Of a DNA stretch of 64,000 nt, positions 63,870 to 64,000 are shown piece by piece. Each line of letters starts with the position of its first letter. The stretch's first letter is position 1. The notes under the pieces were generated by a model. It was not told the DNA's origin and searched no databases. It worked only from the letters and a program-made list of their open reading frames with translations. The position numbers and the translations under genes were made by a program. Origin of the DNA: Craspedostauros australis (Eukaryota > Bacillariophyta > Bacillariophyceae > Mastogloiales > Achnanthaceae); contig JAMXDE010000016.1 of assembly GCA_026770025.1 (NCBI GenBank), forward strand, positions 868,001 to 932,000. Direction: 5' to 3'.

Positions 63870-64000
63870 ATGGTGCACTGAACGTGATTGGCCATCACGA
63901 GGTCTTCACCAGAGTTGGTTGTGTTCCAAGGAGACCTCGTGGTTTTGGATACCTTTTTCTGTTGTGTCGTTTTGCATGTCGCCTGACGACCAAGTCGACT

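Overview
This is a eukaryotic nuclear window, best explained as a photosynthetic stramenopile and probably a diatom. Two proteins (the TrpE-TrpG fusion and an atypical SDR) start with a signal peptide followed by an Ala|Phe junction like the ASAFAP plastid-targeting motif of algae with secondary red plastids. Most genes have zero to five GT-AG introns of about 170-440 bp (one of 900 bp), with GTAAGT/GTGAGT-type donors. A Ty1/copia retrotransposon is present. The species cannot be named from the sequence. Gene models below were built by hand from splice signals, phase agreement and protein-family continuity.

Layout, left to right. 1-3463 has no convincing gene. 3464-6311 (+) is a K+-dependent Na+/Ca2+ exchanger with EF-hands in its central loop. 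7389-11058 (+) is a plastid-targeted anthranilate synthase fusion (TrpE-TrpG) with SAP-like C-terminal motifs. 11365-13554 (-) is a JMJD7-like JmjC hydroxylase fused to a DUF3605-like domain, divergent from a xylulokinase at 13917-15620 (+). 17355-18545 (+) is a WW-like/UIM protein, convergent with an MFSD5-type transporter at 18853-21470 (-). 23742-25184 (+) is the Hsp70 co-chaperone Hip. 25567-26010 (-) is a small probably mitochondrial protein, and 26640-28081 (-) a plastid SDR. 29406-31298 (+) is a heat-shock-factor-type regulator.

32538-39080 (-) is a six-exon gene joining about 1,100 residues of Gln/Pro/Ser-rich tail to a TDT/SLAC1-like membrane domain. 42427-45972 (+) is a large armadillo protein. 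47045-47941 (-) is an ankyrin protein, 48556-49590 (-) an NmrA-like NAD(P)-binding protein, 50186-51052 (+) a glutaredoxin-like protein without active-site cysteines, and 51984-52601 (-) a secreted CIA30-type protein. 53127-53610 (-) holds three short abutting ORFs that may be one broken or recoded gene, divergent from a small coiled-coil protein at 54043-54618 (+). 55160-57633 (-) is importin alpha. 58178-63869 (+) is a full-length young copia element with identical 187-bp LTRs, a 5-bp target duplication and an in-frame UGA between gag and pol.

The genes are mostly unrelated housekeeping functions: Ca2+ homeostasis, plastid tryptophan synthesis, pentose entry, proteostasis and stress control (Hip, HSF), nuclear import and anion transport. 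There is no operon-like pathway cluster. The unusual points are the domain fusions, the interrupted small gene, the missing glutaredoxin cysteines and the recent retrotransposon insertion upstream of importin alpha.
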